64,000 nucleotides of DNA, taken from the NCBI RefSeq assembly GCF_018614095.1, contig NZ_JAGGOY010000097.1:1-64000 (forward strand), written 5' to 3'. Shown piece after piece: positions 52,301-61,324 of this stretch; position 1 is the stretch's first letter, and each line of letters starts with the position of its first letter. The stretch is from Streptomyces sp. ISL-87 (GTDB lineage: Bacteria; Actinomycetota; Actinomycetes; Streptomycetales; Streptomycetaceae). A program made the position numbers and the translations under genes. The notes beneath the pieces were generated by a model. That model worked only from the letters and a program-made list of their open reading frames with translations, was not told the DNA's origin and did no database searches.

Positions 52301-55300
52301 GTCGCCGTCGCGGAGGACCGAGGCCCCCTCCCGGCGGGCACGCTGGAGGAGCGGGTCGGCCGGTACCTGGTCGACTTCCTCGCCTCCGAGCTGCGCGTAC
52401 CCGCCGAGCGGATCGACCCCGACGACGCCCTTGAGCAGTACGGCATCGACTCGATCATGGCGATGAACCTGACCAACCGGTTGGAGGGGGTCTTCGGATC
52501 GCTGTCCAAGACCCTGTTCTACGAGTACCAGAGCATCACCGCCCTGTCCGGGTACTTCCTCGGTGCTCATCGGCCGCGCCTGGCCGAGCTGCTCGCAGCG
52601 GAGGCCCAGGAGCCGTCCGGTGCCCCGGTGGACGCCGTCACCTCACGTGGCGGGGCCGGGTCCGGGCACGTCCGCCGGACGGCCGCGCGGCGAGGCCGCA
52701 GGGAGCCGGCGGGCCGGGACACGGAGATCGCGGTGATCGGGCTGGCCGGACGCTACCCCCAGGCGCGGAACATCCGGGAGTTCTGGCGGAACCTGGCCGA
52801 CGGCCGCGACAGCGTCACCGAGATTCCCGCCGACCGCTGGGACCACGGCCCCTACTTCGACCCGGACAAGGACGCGCCCGGCAAGACGTACACCAAGTGG
52901 GGCGGGTTCCTGGACGGCGTCGACCGCTTCGATTCGCTCTTCTTCAACATCTCCCCGCGCGAGGCGGCGTTCATGGACCCGCAGGAGCGGCTGTTCCTGG
53001 AATGCGTGCACGAGACGATGGAGGACGCGGGGTACACACGCGAGACGCTGAGCCACTGCGACGACCGCGGCCTGCCCGGCAACGTCGGCGTCTTCGTGGG
53101 GGTGATGTACGAGGAGTACCAGCTCTACGGCGCCCAGGAGCAGGCGCGCGGCCGCAACGTCACGCTGTCCGGCAGCGCGTCGACCATCGCCAACCGGGTC
53201 TCGTACGTCTTCGACCTGCACGGCCCGAGCCTGGCCGTCGACACCATGTGCTCGTCGTCGCTCACCGCGCTGCACCTGGCCTGCCAGAGCCTGCGGACCG
53301 GAGGCTGCGAACTGGCCGTCGCGGGCGGCGTGAACCTGTCGTTGCACCCCAACAAGTTCCTGATGCTCGGCAGCGGCAAATACGCGTCGAGCAAGGGCCG
53401 GTGCGAGAGTTTCGGACAGGGCGGCGACGGCTACGTTCCCGGCGAGGGGGTCGGCGCGGTCCTGCTCAAGCCGCTCGCCCGCGCCCGCGAGGACAACGAC
53501 ACCATCTACGGCGTCATCCGGGCCACCTCGGTCAACCACGGCGGCAAGACCAACGGGTACGCCGTCCCCAACCCCCGAGCGCAGCACAACGTCATCGGCC
53601 ACGCGCTCCGCGAGGCCGGGGTCGACGCGGAAGCGGTGAGCTACGTCGAGGCGCACGGAACCGGCACCTCGCTCGGAGACCCCATCGAGATCTCCGGACT
53701 GACCAGCGCCTTCCGCGAGTACACCGACCGGACGCACACCTGTGCGATCGGCTCGGTCAAGAGCAACATCGGGCACGCCGAGAGCGCGGCCGGCATCGCC
53801 GCGCTGACGAAGGTGCTGCTGCAGATGAAGCACGGCCAACTCGCGCCCTCCCTCCACTCCGAGGTGCTCAATCCCCACATCGACTTCGACGGCAGCCCCT
53901 TCTACGTGGCACGGGAACTGACACCGTGGAGCCGCCCGACGGGCGCCGACGGCACCGCGACGCCCCGCATCGCCGGCATCTCGTCCTTCGGGGCGGGGGG
54001 CTCCAACGCCCACGTCATCGTCGAGGAGTACGTTCCGGCTCCCCGCCCCGCAGACGGTCCCCCTGCGCAGAGCGGGCCCGCCGCCATCGTCCTCTCCGCG
54101 CGGACGGACGCGGGCCTGCGGGCCCAGGCCGATCAGCTGCTGCGCTGGACGACCGAGGGCGAGGGCGCCGCGACCGAGCTCGCGGACATCGCCCACACCC
54201 TCCAATCGGGCCGGGAGGCGTACGAGGAACGCCTCGGACTCGTCGCGGCGACGACCGGTGAACTCGTGGCGAAACTACGGGCGTTCCTGGACGGCGAGAA
54301 CGGGATCACCGACGTGTACCTGGGCCGGGTGGCACGCCGGCAGGACACCTCGGCCGCCCTCACCGCCGCCGCGGACCGGGCACGGACACTGGACGCGGCG
54401 CTCGCGCGGCGCGCGTACGGCGAGGTCGTGAAGCTCTGGACGACCGGTCTCGTGGTGGACTGGACGAAGCTCCACGACGAGTCCGCATCCGCGCCGCGCC
54501 GCGTATCGATGCCGACCTACCCCTTCCAGGGGGAGCGCCACTGGTTGGCCGACGGGGGCGCGGCTGGCCAGGACCGGGCGGCGGGCCCGGCGCGGCTCCA
54601 TCCGCTCCTGCACGCCAACACGTCCACCCTCAACGGGCAGCGCTTCACGTCGGTCTACACCGGCGAGGAGTTCTTCCTGCGGGACCACCGGGTCGGCGGC
54701 AAGCCCGTGCTGTCCGGTGCCGCCTGTCTGGAACTGGCGCGCGCCGCCGTGGCGGCCTCGCTCGACGAGCCGTTCCGCGTCTCGAAGCTCCGGAACGTCG
54801 TCTGGACGCGGCCGGTCACCCTGCACGAACCGGGGCTGACCGTCCAGGTCCGCCTGCGGCCCGAGGAACTCGGCGAGGTCGGATTCGAGATCCTCGTCCC
54901 GGGCGACCCGGTCGCCGGAACCGCCGAGGTGCTCCACAGCGAGGGCGTGGTGGACGTGACCACGCAACCCGCGACCGTGAACCCCGACACCCGCCTCGAC
55001 CTGGCGCGACTGCGTGACGAGTGCCGGACCCCCGGACCCGACGCCGACGCGCTGTACGCGACCGCCGAGGCGCGCGGTATCGGTTACGGCCCGGGTCATC
55101 GAGGCGTCCGGCGTCTGTGGACGGGGGCGGGACAGGTCCTGGCACGGATCGCGCTGCCGCCGACCGTGCGGGACACCCGGGACGCCTACGGGCTCCATCC
55201 GTCGACCGTGGACGCCGGCCTGCAGGCATGCGCGGGCCTGCTGTCCGTGGCAGCCGGGGAGGAAGCGCTGCTGCTGCCGTTCGCCGTGGACGAGGTCGAG

Positions 55301-58300
55301 CTTCTCGGTACCTGCCCACCGGAGGCGTGGGCCTGGGTGCGGGACGGCGCGGGCCGGGAGGGCGACGGCTTGCGTCGCATCGACATCGACGTCTGCGACG
55401 ACGACGGGCGGGTGTGCCTCCGGCTCAAGGGCGTCGCCCTGCGCGCCCACACGGCTGCGCCGACGACCCCCCGGGAGCTGTTCGCCGTACCCCACTGGGT
55501 GGCCGCCGACCCCGCGCAGGCCACGGCTCCGGTCCCGGAGGGCCTGGTGCTGGTCGTGGACCTCCCCGAGGTCGCCGCGGAGCTGGAGACGCGGGACACC
55601 GCGCGCGTGGTCCGGCTGACGTCGGGCGCCACGGACGTCGGCCACCGCTACACCGACCACGCGCTGCAGGTCTTCGACGAGGTCAAGCGGCTGCTCGGCG
55701 AGCCCGCCCACCACCCGGTCAGGGTCCAGCTGGTCGCCCCGGCCGTCGAGGCGTCGCTGTGGACGGGGCTGGCCGCCATCCTGAGGTCGGCCGGGCTGGA
55801 GAATCCGCGGCTGCTCGGCCAGATGGTGCTGGTGGACCGGCACGAGGCCCCGGAGCGCGCCGCGTCCCGCGTGACGGCGGACCGCGCGGCGCTCGCGGAC
55901 TTCGGTGTGCGGTACCTCGGCGGCCTCCGCGAGGTCCTGAAGTGGCGCGTGGAGGACGTCGACCGCCGGACGGCGGTGACGCCCTGGAAGGACGGAGGCG
56001 TCTACCTGATCACCGGGGGCGCCGGCGGCCTGGGCACGGTCTTCGCCCACGACATCGCGAAGCGCGCCCGTGGGGCCCGGATCGTGATCGCCGGCCGCGC
56101 GCCCCGCGACGCGCACAAGGACACGCTGCTGGAACGACTGCGGGAGCACGGCGCGGAGACCGCCTACGTGCAGGCCGACGTGGCGGTGAGGGACGACGTC
56201 GTGAGGCTCGTCCGGGAGACCCGGGAGCGGTACGGCCGGATCGACGGGGTCCTGCACGCCGCCGGGTTCACCAGCGACGCGTTCGTCATCAAGAAGGACG
56301 CGGACGAGTTCTCCCGGGTGCTGGCACCGAAGGTCGCCGGACTGGTGCACCTGGACGAGGCCACGCAGGACGCGGACCTCGACTTCCTGGTCGCCTTCTC
56401 CTCGGTCGCGGGGGCGCTGGGCAATGTCGGGCAGGCCGACTACGCGGCAGCGAACGCGTTCATGGACGCCTTCGCGGCGCACCGCAACGCGCGGGTGGCC
56501 CGGGGCGAGCGGCGGGGGAGGACCCTTTCGGTCGCCTGGCCCCTGTGGGCCGACGGCGGGATGGGCATCGACGCGCCGACGGAGCGGGCGCTGCGCGACC
56601 GCTTCGGGCTCGTGCCGCTGCCGGACGAGGAGGGGCTGCGCGCCCTGTACCTGGCCCTGGCGTCGCCGTCCGACCACGTGATGGTGCTTTCGGGCGATCG
56701 CCCGAAGATCGCACGGACCCTCCTCGCCGGACTCCTCGTGGACGGCCCCGCGCCCCGGCCCCTGCCCTCGCCGGACGTCCCGGCGGCGGAGGTCGCTGAC
56801 GGGAACAGGGAGGCAGCGCCCGCGGAAGGCCCGGACGAGACCACCGCACAGCAGGCCGTGACCTACTTCAAGCGGCTCCTGGCATCGGTCATCGACCTTC
56901 CCGCAGACAGGATCGACGCCGAGGCACCGCTGGAGGACTACGGCGTCGACTCCGTGATGACCATGGAGATGACCCGTACGCTCGAGGAGGTCTTCGGCTC
57001 GCTCCCGAAGACCCTGTTCTTCGAGTACCGCACCATCTCCGCTCTGACCCGCCACCTCCTCAAGACCCATCCACGGCAGGTCGGGGAGCTTCTTCCCCCG
57101 GCAGGCGGGTCCCGGCAGACTCCCGCCGTCGCTCCGGGCGTCCCTGAACGGCCCGTCCTGACGGCGGGACGAACACGGCCCGTGTCCTCCGCCGCTCCGG
57201 CGCGACGTGGGGCCGACCCGGCCCCAGGCACGGGAACCGGCGACACGGCGATCATCGGGCTGGCGGGCCGCTACCCCCAGGCGCGTGACGTGCGGGAGTT
57301 CTGGCAGAACCTCGCCGCCGGCAAGGACTGCGTCACCGAGATCCCGGACGACCGCTGGGACCACAGGCGCTTCTTCGATCCGCGCAAGGGGGCCCCGGGC
57401 AAGTCCTACAGCAGGTGGGGCGGATTCCTCGACGGCGCCTACGACTTCGACCCGCAGTTCTTCAACATCTCCCCGCGCGAAGCGGAGATCATGGACCCGC
57501 AGGAGCGGCTGTTCCTCCAGTGCGTGCACGAGACGCTGGAGGACGCCGGCTACGTCCGGGACACCGGCAAGGACCGTACGGGGAACCTGCTCGACGGCCG
57601 GGTGGGCGTCTTCGTCGGAGTGATGTACCAGGAGTACCAGCTCCACAGCGCCTCGGCGCAGGATGCCGGCGCGGGGCCGATCGTGTCGGGCAGCTCCGCG
57701 TCCGTCGCGAACCGGGTGTCCCATGTGTTCAACTTCCACGGTCCGAGCATGAGCGTCGACACGATGTGCTCGTCGTCGCTGATGGCCGTGCACCTGGCCT
57801 GCCGGAGCCTGGAGTCGGGCGACTGCGACACGGCGGTGGCCGGCGGAGTCAATCTCTCGCTGCACCCGAACAAGTACCTGCTCCTCAGCCAGGGCCGGCT
57901 CGCGTCGAGCGACGGTCGCTGCGCCAGCTTCGGCGCCGGGGGCGACGGCTACGCACCGGCAGAGGGCGTGGGCGCGATCCTGCTCAAGCCGCTGGCGCGA
58001 GCCGTCGCGGACGGCGACCGGATCTACGGAGTCATCAAGGGCACCGCCGCCAACCACCGCGGCAGGACGAGCGGATACTCGGTCCCGGAGCCGGTGGGGC
58101 AGGCCGAGGTCATCGGCGAGGCCCTGAGGCGAGCGGGTGTGAACGCGCGGGACGTGAGCTACATCGACGCGAACAGCGTCGGCACTTCCCTGGGCGACCC
58201 GATCGAGATCGCCGGCCTGTGCAAGGCCTTCGGTCCCTACACCGACGACCGGGGGTTCTGCGCGATCGGTTCGGTGAAGAGCAACATCGGGCACGCCGAG

Positions 58301-61300
58301 AGCGCGGCCGGCATCGCCGGCATCACCAAGGTCCTGCTCCAGCTCCAGCACGGTCGTCTGGCGCCGTCCCTGCACGCCTCGACGCCCAACCCTCACATCG
58401 ACTTCGGGCAGACCCCGTTCGTGGTGCAGCAGGAGTCCGCCGAGTGGCCGTCCCCCGTGTCGGACGACGGCACGGGCCGCACGCTGCCGCGCGTCGCGGG
58501 CGTGTCCGCGTTCGGGGCCGGTGGCTCCAACGTTCACGTCGTGATGGCGGAGTACGTCCCCGACAGCCCGCCGCAGCCTGTGCCGGCCGCCGCCGACCCG
58601 CGTGCCGTGATACCGCTGTCCGCCCGTACGACCGAGCAGCTGAGGGCGCGGGCCGAGCAGTTGGCGCAGTGGCTGGGCCGCCCCGAGAACGCGGACCTCG
58701 CGCTCGCGGACGTCGCCCACACCCTGCAGGTCGGCCGCGAACCACGGGAGGAACGCCTCGGTGTCGTCGCCTCCTCCGTGCCCGACCTGGTCGAGAGGCT
58801 CGGCCGCTTCCTGGCGGACGACTTCGCGGGCGGTGAGATCGTCCGCGGTTCGATCACCGGTGCGGCCCGGACACTGACGTTGTTCGCGTCGGACTCAGAC
58901 CTCGACGTGATGATCGCGGCGTGGGCCGAGAAGGGGAAGTACGAGAAGCTGCTCGAACTGTGGGTCAGCGGCGTTCCCGTGAACTGGCGCTCCCTCCACG
59001 GCACCGCGACCGCGCGGCGGGTCGCGCTGCCGGCCTACCCCTTCGCGGCCGAGCGGTACTCAGCCTTCGACGGCCTGTCCACCGCCGGCTCGGCCGCGCC
59101 TGGTGGACCGGCGCCGCTGCATCCGCTGGCGCAGGTCAACACGTCCGACTTCACCGAGCAGCGCTTCACGTCCGTCGTGACCGGAGAGGAACGCTTCCTG
59201 GGTGAGCGTGCCGCCCGCGTCGTGCCCGGCGCGGCCCTCCTGGAGATGGCCGTGGCCGCGAGCTGCCTCGGCAGCCGGGCCGCCGTCGAACCTTCGGCGC
59301 CGGTCGTGCTGCGCGACATCGTGTTCGCGCGGCCGCTCGATCCGGCGGACGGCCCCCGCGAGGTGCACGTCGGGCTGCGCCCGGAGGACGACGGCGACAT
59401 CCGCTTCCGGATCACGAGTACACCGCCGGGCGGCGGCGACTGCGACGCCGTCGAGCACGGCGAGGGTGTCCTCTACTTCGCGGACGGTGCCGAGGAAACC
59501 GTGCTCGACCTGCCCGCCCTGCGGCGGGCCTGCGGGACGTCCGTCCCGACCGCCGAGCAGTACGAGGACCGCCGCCACGGCGACGCACTCGCACAGGAGC
59601 CCGCGTACCGCGCCGTCCGGCGCGTCTGGACCGGACTCGGGCAAGCCCTCGTCCAGCTGGCGCTGCCGGATCCGGTGCGCGACACCGAGGACGGTCTCGT
59701 GCTGCACCCGGGCCTGCTCGACGCCGCGGTGCGGGCGTGCTCCGACGCCCTCGGCGGGTCGGCCGGGCGGGACCGGGCGTACGACGGCGGTGGGCCCGCG
59801 GTGGTCCGCGCCATCGAGGAAGTCCTCGTTCTCGATGCCTGCACGCCCTCGATGTGGGCCTGGGTCCGGCCCGGCGCCCAGCAGGCCGGCCAGGCGCGGG
59901 TCCCCGGGTTCGACCTCGACCTGGCCGACGAGCAGGGCCGGGTCCGCGTCCGGATCGGCGGACTCTCGATCGATCGGGCCGCCTCCGACCGCGACGACCC
60001 GGCAGCGGCCGTGCCCGCTCCCGGCGGGGAACCCCGCGCCGCGACCCCTGCCGGGGGGACGGAGGCCCGCGGCGGGCAGCCGGTCCTGCTGAGCCGGCAG
60101 TGGCGGGCCCGACCCGCACCGGCCCGGCCGTCCGGCCTCTCCGCCGCGCGCCAGACCGTGCTGCTCGCCGGACTGCCCGAACTGGAGCCCCTCCTCCGGG
60201 GCGACGACGCCGATGTGTTCCTCCTGACCACCGAGGACGAGGCCCCGGACAGCCGGTACACCGCGTACGGCCTGCAGGTTCTGACGCACCTTCGCTCCCT
60301 CCTGCGCGGATCCACCGGCCGGCACCAGGTTCAGCTGGTGGTTCCCGGTACACCCGACGCGACGCTGCTCTCCGGGCTCGCGGCCGTCCTCAGGACGGCC
60401 GGCCTTGAGAACCCGGCCGTCACCGGACAGGTCGTCGTACTGGACCGGACGGACACCCCCGAGCGCGCCGTGGTGCGGATCCGGGAGAACCTCGGCTGCC
60501 CCGAGGAGATGCTCGTGCGGTACGTCGAAGGCCGCCGCGAGGTACCGGTCTGGGCCGAGCACGAGGCCCGCTCCGGCCCCGGCACGCTGCCGTGGAAGGA
60601 GAACGGGGTCTATCTCGTCGCGGGCGCGACGGGTGCCCTCGAACAGGACGTCGCCCAGGAGATCGCCACGCAGACGGGCAACGCGACCGTCATCCTCGTC
60701 GGCCGGTCCCCTCTGGCCCCCGCGTCCCATGAGGCGTTGCGGAAGCAGGCGGCCGACGGCGCGGTGCGCTACGAGCAGGCCGACCTCTCCAGTCCCGCCG
60801 AGGCGGACGCGCTGGTCGCGCGGATCCTGGAGCGCCACTGGGCGATCGACGGAGTCATCCACAGTGCCGGTACCGCGGGCGGGGCGCTCATCGTCGACAC
60901 GCCGGGCCGCGATTTCCGGGACGTCCTGGCCGCGGAGGCGGCGGGTGTGGTCAACCTGGACGCCGCGACCCGGTCGCTCCCGCTGGACTTCTTCGTGACG
61001 TTCTCCTCCCCTTCAGGGGTGGACGGCGGCATCGGTCAGGTCGACGGCGCCGCGGCCCACGCCTTCCTGAACGCCTACGCGCGGTACCGGCAGGACCTCG
61101 TAGCCGGCGGTGAGCGGTTCGGGCACAGCCAGTCCGTCATCTGGCCGTCGGGGGACGACGGCCTGCCGGAGGCGGCGGATGTCGGGGACTTCAACCGGAT
61201 CCTGCGCTCCGAGCACAGCCAGGTGAGGGTTCCTGCTTCTCCTGCCGGCCACACCCGGGGGGACACCCCGGTCCCGACGCAGCGGAACTTTCCTGCTTTC

Positions 61301-61324
61301 TCCACCGATGGGACGGACTCGTGA
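47654..61324 (+). CDS. Trans-AT polyketide synthase PksB: end of module 5 to module 8
   Basis: Start ATG 47654 (GAGGGG at 47640-47645, eight bases upstream), three bases after the PksA stop; 4556 residues. Longer open-frame starts upstream lie inside PksA and are not used. Order: N-terminal docking helix (LERLLLDLKADRVSREYVKQ), KR-ACP (module 5), KS-DH-ACP (6), KS-DH-KR-ACP (7), KS-DH-KR without ACP (8). No AT domain. KS Cys: 787, 1866 and 3372. ACP Ser: 528, 1600 and 3100. The last module has lost key residues in all three catalytic domains (His to Asn at 3507 in KS; His in DH; Tyr to Gly at 4465 in KR). The stop overlaps the PksC start (GTGA), so the two are translationally coupled. Confidence 0.95.
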   Translation: MDNRLERLLLDLKADRVSREYVKQYLRNRQEPADATADAPDAVPPAELLRCHSVWRAADGPATGRKPGHVVLLAGPSELEHALRQQDATIDVRLLRSGATGLADRYADLAGQVLTSLRSLAGDPELPSTLVQLVCSLRGEDTLLSGLIGMIRSAGLENPGIVPQLVLVDLAAAPEPTALQILASRERSDDRVVRFRDGVREVLTWHELPSPEHTALPWREGGTYVVTGGLGGLGLIFARDLLRSVRNTSLLLSGRSAPGADRRHLLESLYRPHARVEYTRLDVADPDGVEAYLAGVRREHGAIHGIIHGAGVLRDGFVSHKSVEELREVLAPKTAGTLNLDAASKDDALDFFALFSSTAAVTGNVGQADYAAANAFLDAFAHHRGGLVAQGLRSGRSLSLNWPLWAEGGMRVDAETERELREQTGMHALRTESGIRVFHESLGSDHFQVMAVEGDGPRIRRTLLRQQAATAGSAPVPAPAVAEDVDIDDEVLRDRIVRRLGQMLSAVIGLPVAKIDARVPLTTYGIDSIVVTRLNRKLADVFPDLPKTLLYEFNSLDALARHLLRARRQGCLDWTGTEKPRQAAAAARPAAASAGGRQVPAAASPTSAPTEDAVAVIGMSGRFPMARNLREFWENLATGRDCVTEIPEGRWPLEGFYHPDRDEAVAAGLSYGKWGGFLDGFDEFDPLFFAISPQEAMSMDPQERLFLQESWNALEDGGYTRQRLADAHRRKVGVFAGVSKTGFDLYGPELRKRNEKLHPLTSFASVANRVSYLLDLTGPSLPVDTLCSSSLSAVHEAIQHLLRGECDLAVAGGVNLYLHPSNYTLMSGKRMLSDDGRCRSFGAGGNGFVPGEGVAVVLLKRLSDAERDNDNIRAVLRGSSVNHGGRTNGYTVPSPVAQAEVVREALARAGVSAGEVSFVEAHGTGTELGDPIEIDGLTQAFASDTGSRQHCAIGSLKSNIGHLEAAAGIAGLLKVVLQMEHGSIAAGLHARESNPNIDFTRTPFRLQREKTEWPRPAVVGGDGETTEGDRIAGVSSFGAGGSNAHVVVAEYRRTDPAPVPAPEGAPRLIVLSAKDTERLRERARDLLDWFHSQDPAALDLGAVAHTLQLGREAMDARLALSVGSPAELIRKLAAFAAGEEDVEDLHLGNVKEHREALTALGDDGDMATTVDLWIEKGKFDRLLGLWVKGLSVDWGKLYGSQRPRMLPLPGYPFARERYWVGDLTAEPAPVDSGAGRLHPLVHTNTSTLDAQRFDSVFSGREPFLTDHVVNGRKVLPAAAYLEMARAALDASLDGRTRRTVLRNVVWAQPLTVAENAARLVTTLYTAEAESAGEVTFEISGVPEGDLGADAVVHSQGTVRALAGAGEPAAVDVAALRAACGAARLDAEECYHVYRSMGLDYGPAHRGIESVAIGDGQALARLRLPSGTTADADGYVLHPSLLDAALQSTVGLFGRDGAPAGSAPATLHLPFALDELDVLGPCTPQMWAWVRYGDGDRPDLGIRKLDIDLLDDAGVPRCRLRGLTSRAYAANGSAERAGGTLPHREAASPAVAVAEDRGPLPAGTLEERVGRYLVDFLASELRVPAERIDPDDALEQYGIDSIMAMNLTNRLEGVFGSLSKTLFYEYQSITALSGYFLGAHRPRLAELLAAEAQEPSGAPVDAVTSRGGAGSGHVRRTAARRGRREPAGRDTEIAVIGLAGRYPQARNIREFWRNLADGRDSVTEIPADRWDHGPYFDPDKDAPGKTYTKWGGFLDGVDRFDSLFFNISPREAAFMDPQERLFLECVHETMEDAGYTRETLSHCDDRGLPGNVGVFVGVMYEEYQLYGAQEQARGRNVTLSGSASTIANRVSYVFDLHGPSLAVDTMCSSSLTALHLACQSLRTGGCELAVAGGVNLSLHPNKFLMLGSGKYASSKGRCESFGQGGDGYVPGEGVGAVLLKPLARAREDNDTIYGVIRATSVNHGGKTNGYAVPNPRAQHNVIGHALREAGVDAEAVSYVEAHGTGTSLGDPIEISGLTSAFREYTDRTHTCAIGSVKSNIGHAESAAGIAALTKVLLQMKHGQLAPSLHSEVLNPHIDFDGSPFYVARELTPWSRPTGADGTATPRIAGISSFGAGGSNAHVIVEEYVPAPRPADGPPAQSGPAAIVLSARTDAGLRAQADQLLRWTTEGEGAATELADIAHTLQSGREAYEERLGLVAATTGELVAKLRAFLDGENGITDVYLGRVARRQDTSAALTAAADRARTLDAALARRAYGEVVKLWTTGLVVDWTKLHDESASAPRRVSMPTYPFQGERHWLADGGAAGQDRAAGPARLHPLLHANTSTLNGQRFTSVYTGEEFFLRDHRVGGKPVLSGAACLELARAAVAASLDEPFRVSKLRNVVWTRPVTLHEPGLTVQVRLRPEELGEVGFEILVPGDPVAGTAEVLHSEGVVDVTTQPATVNPDTRLDLARLRDECRTPGPDADALYATAEARGIGYGPGHRGVRRLWTGAGQVLARIALPPTVRDTRDAYGLHPSTVDAGLQACAGLLSVAAGEEALLLPFAVDEVELLGTCPPEAWAWVRDGAGREGDGLRRIDIDVCDDDGRVCLRLKGVALRAHTAAPTTPRELFAVPHWVAADPAQATAPVPEGLVLVVDLPEVAAELETRDTARVVRLTSGATDVGHRYTDHALQVFDEVKRLLGEPAHHPVRVQLVAPAVEASLWTGLAAILRSAGLENPRLLGQMVLVDRHEAPERAASRVTADRAALADFGVRYLGGLREVLKWRVEDVDRRTAVTPWKDGGVYLITGGAGGLGTVFAHDIAKRARGARIVIAGRAPRDAHKDTLLERLREHGAETAYVQADVAVRDDVVRLVRETRERYGRIDGVLHAAGFTSDAFVIKKDADEFSRVLAPKVAGLVHLDEATQDADLDFLVAFSSVAGALGNVGQADYAAANAFMDAFAAHRNARVARGERRGRTLSVAWPLWADGGMGIDAPTERALRDRFGLVPLPDEEGLRALYLALASPSDHVMVLSGDRPKIARTLLAGLLVDGPAPRPLPSPDVPAAEVADGNREAAPAEGPDETTAQQAVTYFKRLLASVIDLPADRIDAEAPLEDYGVDSVMTMEMTRTLEEVFGSLPKTLFFEYRTISALTRHLLKTHPRQVGELLPPAGGSRQTPAVAPGVPERPVLTAGRTRPVSSAAPARRGADPAPGTGTGDTAIIGLAGRYPQARDVREFWQNLAAGKDCVTEIPDDRWDHRRFFDPRKGAPGKSYSRWGGFLDGAYDFDPQFFNISPREAEIMDPQERLFLQCVHETLEDAGYVRDTGKDRTGNLLDGRVGVFVGVMYQEYQLHSASAQDAGAGPIVSGSSASVANRVSHVFNFHGPSMSVDTMCSSSLMAVHLACRSLESGDCDTAVAGGVNLSLHPNKYLLLSQGRLASSDGRCASFGAGGDGYAPAEGVGAILLKPLARAVADGDRIYGVIKGTAANHRGRTSGYSVPEPVGQAEVIGEALRRAGVNARDVSYIDANSVGTSLGDPIEIAGLCKAFGPYTDDRGFCAIGSVKSNIGHAESAAGIAGITKVLLQLQHGRLAPSLHASTPNPHIDFGQTPFVVQQESAEWPSPVSDDGTGRTLPRVAGVSAFGAGGSNVHVVMAEYVPDSPPQPVPAAADPRAVIPLSARTTEQLRARAEQLAQWLGRPENADLALADVAHTLQVGREPREERLGVVASSVPDLVERLGRFLADDFAGGEIVRGSITGAARTLTLFASDSDLDVMIAAWAEKGKYEKLLELWVSGVPVNWRSLHGTATARRVALPAYPFAAERYSAFDGLSTAGSAAPGGPAPLHPLAQVNTSDFTEQRFTSVVTGEERFLGERAARVVPGAALLEMAVAASCLGSRAAVEPSAPVVLRDIVFARPLDPADGPREVHVGLRPEDDGDIRFRITSTPPGGGDCDAVEHGEGVLYFADGAEETVLDLPALRRACGTSVPTAEQYEDRRHGDALAQEPAYRAVRRVWTGLGQALVQLALPDPVRDTEDGLVLHPGLLDAAVRACSDALGGSAGRDRAYDGGGPAVVRAIEEVLVLDACTPSMWAWVRPGAQQAGQARVPGFDLDLADEQGRVRVRIGGLSIDRAASDRDDPAAAVPAPGGEPRAATPAGGTEARGGQPVLLSRQWRARPAPARPSGLSAARQTVLLAGLPELEPLLRGDDADVFLLTTEDEAPDSRYTAYGLQVLTHLRSLLRGSTGRHQVQLVVPGTPDATLLSGLAAVLRTAGLENPAVTGQVVVLDRTDTPERAVVRIRENLGCPEEMLVRYVEGRREVPVWAEHEARSGPGTLPWKENGVYLVAGATGALEQDVAQEIATQTGNATVILVGRSPLAPASHEALRKQAADGAVRYEQADLSSPAEADALVARILERHWAIDGVIHSAGTAGGALIVDTPGRDFRDVLAAEAAGVVNLDAATRSLPLDFFVTFSSPSGVDGGIGQVDGAAAHAFLNAYARYRQDLVAGGERFGHSQSVIWPSGDDGLPEAADVGDFNRILRSEHSQVRVPASPAGHTRGDTPVPTQRNFPAFSTDGTDS
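49485..52610 (+). other. Module 6: KS-DH-ACP without KR
   Basis: KS: VDTLCSSSL (Cys787), EAHGTGTELGDP and SNIGHLEAAAG, complete. DH (about 51360-52240): HVVNGRKVLP, DYGPAHRG and LHPSLLDAALQS, complete. The ACP follows DH directly (YGIDSIMAM, Ser1600); no KR is present. The DH may act on the hydroxyl made in module 5, or the module may leave a ketone. Confidence 0.8.
52715..57095 (+). other. Module 7: KS-DH-KR-ACP, with a DH motif change
   Basis: KS: VDTMCSSSL (Cys1866), EAHGTGTSLGDP and SNIGHAESAAG. DH (about 54590-55470): HRVGGKPVLS, so the Pro of H-x3-G-x4-P is Ser; YGPGHRG and LHPSTVDAGLQA are kept. KR (about 55480-56745): TGGAGGLG and Ser/Tyr/Asn in FSSVAGALGNVGQADYAAAN. ACP: YGVDSVMTM (Ser3100). 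Product: alkene if the DH works, hydroxyl if not. Confidence 0.8.
57225..61321 (+). other. Module 8, first half: degenerate KS0-DH0-KR0
   Basis: KS: VDTMCSSSL is kept (Cys3372), but the EAHGTGT motif reads DANSVGT: the first catalytic His is Asn (codon 58172-58174). This is the hallmark of non-elongating KS domains in trans-AT systems. DH: the H-x3-G-x4-P site reads ERAARVVPG, no His, and YGPxxxG is gone. KR: GATGALEQD replaces GGxGGLG, and QVDGAAAHAF has Gly for the catalytic Tyr (61046-61048). The domain should pass the chain on unchanged. Confidence 0.8.
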
